Shown here: positions 62,244-64,000 of the stretch, piece by piece
How positions within the stretch are numbered: the first letter of the stretch is position 1
Layout of the letters: each line of letters opens with the position of its first letter
NCBI RefSeq assembly: GCF_010093535.1
Contig: NW_022985168.1
Location: 1,480,328-1,544,327 of the forward strand
DNA from: Lindgomyces ingoldianus
Taxonomy: Eukaryota > Ascomycota > Dothideomycetes > Pleosporales > Lindgomycetaceae
Length of the DNA stretch: 64,000 nt
Direction of reading: 5' to 3'
Made by a program: the position numbers and the translations under genes
Notes under the pieces: model-generated
Told to the model about the DNA's origin: nothing
The model's input: the letters and a program-made list of their open reading frames with translations, nothing else
Database searches by the model: none

Positions 62244-64000
62244 ATGGCCCGTTTTAAATACAAGCCAATAGATCTCGGAGGTCCTTCCTTTCGCCTTATT
62301 CGTCTTTTCAAAGGGGAAGATGGACCGATTCAGTGCGAATTGTTCGATGCATGGCTTCATGATGCAGAAGAAATTATGGAGTACGAAGCTTTGTCGTACA
62401 CATGGGGGGGTACAGAGAAGCCGTACGAAGTAGAGATTAATAAGAAGAGAATGTCGGTCACGGACAACTTGTCTCTAGCACTACGACATCTGCGTTACCA
62501 ACATCAAGACCGGATTCTATGGATTGACGCAATCTGCATTGATCAGGAAAATGATAAAGAGCGGGGACATCAAGTGCAACAGATGGCGTCCATCTATAAA
62601 AGAGCTGAACGGGTTATTATCTGGTTGGGCGGAGCCACTGCTGAGACAGATCTGATCTTGCGTTTTATGAATCGACTAGAGGAAGAGCGTATTAAACATG
62701 CATGCAACAAGTGGAAATCCTCAGACAAGAGGTGGTCGGACATATGGTCGTCTGTTCAGCCATTACTGGGTGATGTACAGGATGACCTGATGTTTCGACA
62801 GCGTAAGGGTCTAGCGTCCCTCTTAGGTCGGTCCTGGTTCAGGAGAGTTTGGATTATACAAGAAGTTGCCAACGCACGGGCGGCCGAAGTTGTGTGTGGC
62901 ACCAAGTCAGTCTCAGCGCGCATCTTTGCTCTCATTCCATCTTTAGTAGGGATGACTCCAGATGTCCATTGCCAAGCTGTCTTGGATATAATGCCAGGTT
63001 CTTCTCGGAACAACTCTTGGTGGAGTCAAAAGCGCGACCTTCACACATTACTGCTCAAATTCAACGCAAGCGAGGCTTCCGACCCGAGAGATATTATCTA
63101 TGCGTTGCTTGGTATATCATCAGATGGGCATAATACGGACACCCTAGTACCAAACTATGAGAAGTCTGTACAGGAAGCTATTTGCGACACTATTTCCTTC
63201 TTACTTCACTACCACGACTGTGAAAGTCCTATAAATTGCTTACCGCGGTGGACATTAGCCGAGTTTCTGCAGAATTTGGAATCACTCAGCAATGCAGTTT
63301 TCGATTGGGCAATAGAGGGGAGCCATCGGGGTATAGTGGAGTTGCTAATGCACCGTGAAGATGTGGATGTGAACTGGAAGGGTAAGTCTGGCCGGCCACC
63401 TCTATGGAGGACAGCAGACAGAGGAGATAAGGTGATAGTGAAGCTACTGTTGGAGCACAACGACATTGATGCTGACTGGAAGGATAGCAGCGGCCAGACG
63501 CCGCTATGGAGGGCGGCAGACGGAGGGTATGAGGAGGTCGTGAAGCTACTGATGGAACACAACGATGTTAACCTAAACTCAAGGGATAGTAGCAACCAGA
63601 CACCACTACGGAGGGCGGCAGACAGAGGACATGAGGCGGTAGTGAAGCTACTGTTGGAACACAACGATGTCAATGCCGAACCAAAGGATAACAGCGGCCA
63701 GACGCCGCTATGGAGGGCGGCAAATGGAGGGCATAGGGCAGTGGTGAAGCTATTGCTGGAACGCGACGATGTCGACCCGAACTCGAAAGATAGTAGCGGC
63801 CAGACGCCACTATGGAGGGCAGCAGACGGAGGGCATGAGGCGGTGGTGAAACTACTGCTGGAACACAACGATATCAATGCCGAACCCAAGGATAGAAGCG
63901 GCCAAACGCCGTTATGGAGGGCGGCAGACGGAGGGCATGAGGCGGCAGTGAAGCTACTGCTAGAACGCAACGATGTTAACCCAAATTGGAAGGATAGTAG
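62244..64000 (+). CDS. HET domain-ankyrin repeat protein (partial, runs off the window)
   Basis: The frame is open from the ATG at 62244 to the window end (585 codons) with no stop, so the 3' end is missing. Residues about 45-200 form a HET (heterokaryon incompatibility) domain with YEALSYTWGG, ILWIDAICIDQ and the RRVWIIQEVANA box. These domains trigger cell death after fusion of unlike hyphae. From about residue 350 there is an ankyrin array with units of 34 residues (pattern SGQTPLWRAADGGHEAVVKLLLEHND), at least six in the window and very alike. Repeat domains of this kind normally sense the non-self signal. The gene lies next to a RIP-affected palindrome in an accessory-looking zone. Domain calls are firm; recognition of a specific partner is inference. 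Confidence 0.9.
   Translation, partial: MARFKYKPIDLGGPSFRLIRLFKGEDGPIQCELFDAWLHDAEEIMEYEALSYTWGGTEKPYEVEINKKRMSVTDNLSLALRHLRYQHQDRILWIDAICIDQENDKERGHQVQQMASIYKRAERVIIWLGGATAETDLILRFMNRLEEERIKHACNKWKSSDKRWSDIWSSVQPLLGDVQDDLMFRQRKGLASLLGRSWFRRVWIIQEVANARAAEVVCGTKSVSARIFALIPSLVGMTPDVHCQAVLDIMPGSSRNNSWWSQKRDLHTLLLKFNASEASDPRDIIYALLGISSDGHNTDTLVPNYEKSVQEAICDTISFLLHYHDCESPINCLPRWTLAEFLQNLESLSNAVFDWAIEGSHRGIVELLMHREDVDVNWKGKSGRPPLWRTADRGDKVIVKLLLEHNDIDADWKDSSGQTPLWRAADGGYEEVVKLLMEHNDVNLNSRDSSNQTPLRRAADRGHEAVVKLLLEHNDVNAEPKDNSGQTPLWRAANGGHRAVVKLLLERDDVDPNSKDSSGQTPLWRAADGGHEAVVKLLLEHNDINAEPKDRSGQTPLWRAADGGHEAAVKLLLERNDVNPNWKDS
63330..64000 (+). repeat. Tandem 102-bp ankyrin-coding units
   Basis: At least six 34-codon units follow one another to the window edge. 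They share codons almost exactly, for example GGCCAGACGCC and GTGAAGCTACTG. Such identity suggests recent duplication, or concerted evolution as known for high-identity repeats of fungal NLR/HET genes. Confidence 0.85.

Noticed and set aside
61768..62271. 167-codon plus-strand frame before the HET gene
   Set aside because: Not in frame with the HET domain and without recognisable domain; the HET ATG at 62244 has the family-typical start.

Overview
The window is nuclear DNA of a filamentous ascomycete (Pezizomycotina). The evidence is short GT-AG introns of about 45-60 nt, fungal-type families (HET, DUF3176, Urc1, fungal CorA-like, NLR-type NB-ARC/TPR), and AT-rich repeats whose copies differ by transitions, as expected from RIP. 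A leotiomycete-like genome is possible, but the sequence does not prove it. Exons were joined by hand from the genomic sequence. All complete multi-exon models keep frame through every junction.

Layout. 1.5-6.0 kb: uracil-catabolism genes urc1 (-) and a uracil phosphoribosyltransferase, urc6/urg2-like (-), flank elf1 (+). 6.5-15.1 kb: housekeeping genes for a WAPL cohesin-release factor, the Rheb GTPase and cytosolic seryl-tRNA synthetase (all +). 15.1-39 kb is an accessory region. It holds a kinase-TPR receptor-like gene (-), a head-to-head kinase/pseudokinase gene (+), a CorA-like membrane protein (+), a DUF3176 membrane protein (+), a small secreted precursor made of nine Kex2-bounded peptide repeats (-), a 0.5-kb foldback repeat, and a decayed NB-ARC/TPR NLR pseudogene (-). 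39.2-59.4 kb returns to housekeeping: ribosomal protein eL33 (-), glucose-6-phosphate dehydrogenase (+), 3-phosphoglycerate dehydrogenase (+), class V myosin (+), and a C78 (ZUFSP-type) protease with a long C-terminal extension (+). 60.1-61.2 kb is a 1.1-kb AT-rich palindrome. A HET-ankyrin gene starts at 62.2 kb and runs off the right edge.

How the genes fit together. Urc1 and the phosphoribosyltransferase belong to the URC/urg uracil-catabolism route. G6PDH supplies NADPH, and phosphoglycerate dehydrogenase makes serine, the substrate of SerRS; the promoters of the last two both carry a TGACTCA (Gcn4/CpcA-type) site. The kinase-TPR, kinase/pseudokinase, NLR pseudogene and HET-ankyrin genes have the architecture of fungal non-self recognition proteins. 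Their repeats are nearly identical internally, which suggests fast evolution.

The most novel item is the unannotated Kex2-processed repeat precursor at 30770-31312. It has a signal peptide and nine 14-residue units that end in Lys-Arg and start with X-Pro. Almost all differences between units are synonymous.
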